DNA of 64,000 nucleotides from Hemileia vastatrix (taxonomy: Eukaryota > Basidiomycota > Pucciniomycetes > Pucciniales > Zaghouaniaceae). The notes under the pieces were generated by a model. It was not told the origin of the DNA, searched no databases, and saw only the letters and a list, made by a program, of their open reading frames with translations. A program made the position numbers and the translations under genes. The stretch covers positions 7,577,001 to 7,641,000 of the forward strand of contig JASXTE010000017.1 in NCBI GenBank assembly GCA_030280995.1. Reading direction: 5' to 3'. This document shows, in pieces, positions 63,671 through 64,000 of the stretch (position 1 is the first letter of the stretch; each line of letters starts with the position of its first letter).

Positions 63671-64000
63671 TTTAATTATAGAACATATCGTAGTATAAAT
63701 AAATAGATAATAGTAGAATAAGATACAGACCTGTAAATAGGACAGACTCTCTTGAGAGAAAAGGCATTAAAAGACAGCACTTTTTAACTCAGGGAACCAG
63801 TCCATTTAGAAGAGTAAAAATAGAAAAGGGATTACGTAAAAGTATAAGAAGGGGTATGAAAGCTGAGGAGAGAACAACTAATCACAAGATGGTTAAATTG
63901 GAGAAGGAGCACATTGATCTACAAATATAAGATAATGATGCAAGGCTAAAAGTAAGAGAGATGTAGTCTTAATTAATCTTAAGAAATAATTAAGAAATAA

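Overview
This window looks like repeat-rich fungal DNA, most likely from a basidiomycete and possibly a rust (Pucciniales). The evidence is AT-rich sequence, candidate introns of 50-80 nt with GTAAGT donors and CTAAC/CTGAC-like branch sites, fungal Zn2Cys6-type and FAR1/MULE-type motifs, and Ty3 and Harbinger proteins of basidiomycete character. The rust assignment rests on recalled family resemblance, not on a search. I found no tRNA, rRNA, CRISPR or convincing intact host gene. Nearly everything is mobile DNA, much of it nested.

Left part (1-16.8 kb): a Tc1-like transposase scrap and LTR fragments lead into element B, a 15-kb Ty3-type retrotransposon on the minus strand. B has both LTRs, a primer binding site (PBS) and a polypurine tract (PPT). 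Its ORFs are joined by overlapping stop/start codons. Between pol and the 3' LTR it carries two genes on the opposite strand, each encoding a small cysteine cluster. It also has arrays of a 20-bp motif and hairpin modules with compensatory changes. Its gag is partly duplicated around an LTR-A fragment.

Middle (16.8-24.4 kb): a patchwork of palindromic arms, a solo LTR, a dead MULE, two CACTA-like MITEs, a Harbinger-like MITE, a near-perfect hairpin, and two 5'-truncated LINE tails at the same target site.

Right part (24.4-64 kb): element 1 (24448-34175, minus) is an intact-looking chromovirus with matching 1502-bp LTRs and target site duplication (TSD) AGGAG. From 34237 to 63193 a single LTR of family A is split by later insertions. 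The first is a solo copy of element 1's LTR, itself split by chromovirus element 2 (34353-43525, intact ORF). The second is a Harbinger transposon (45241-62336), itself split by a solo LTR and by the decayed chromovirus element 3. Family A's chromodomain tail lies just right of 63193, so this LTR is the 3' end of an element running off the window.

Two observations deserve most attention. First, in elements 1, 2 and 3 a conserved short intron near the gag start switches translation into an overlapping +1 frame. That frame encodes a coiled-coil protein with a WKWD-type motif and a Trp-stop end. Second, the Harbinger element carries, besides its Myb-like gene and transposase, a third gene resembling fungal TET/JBP-like 2OG-Fe(II) oxygenases.
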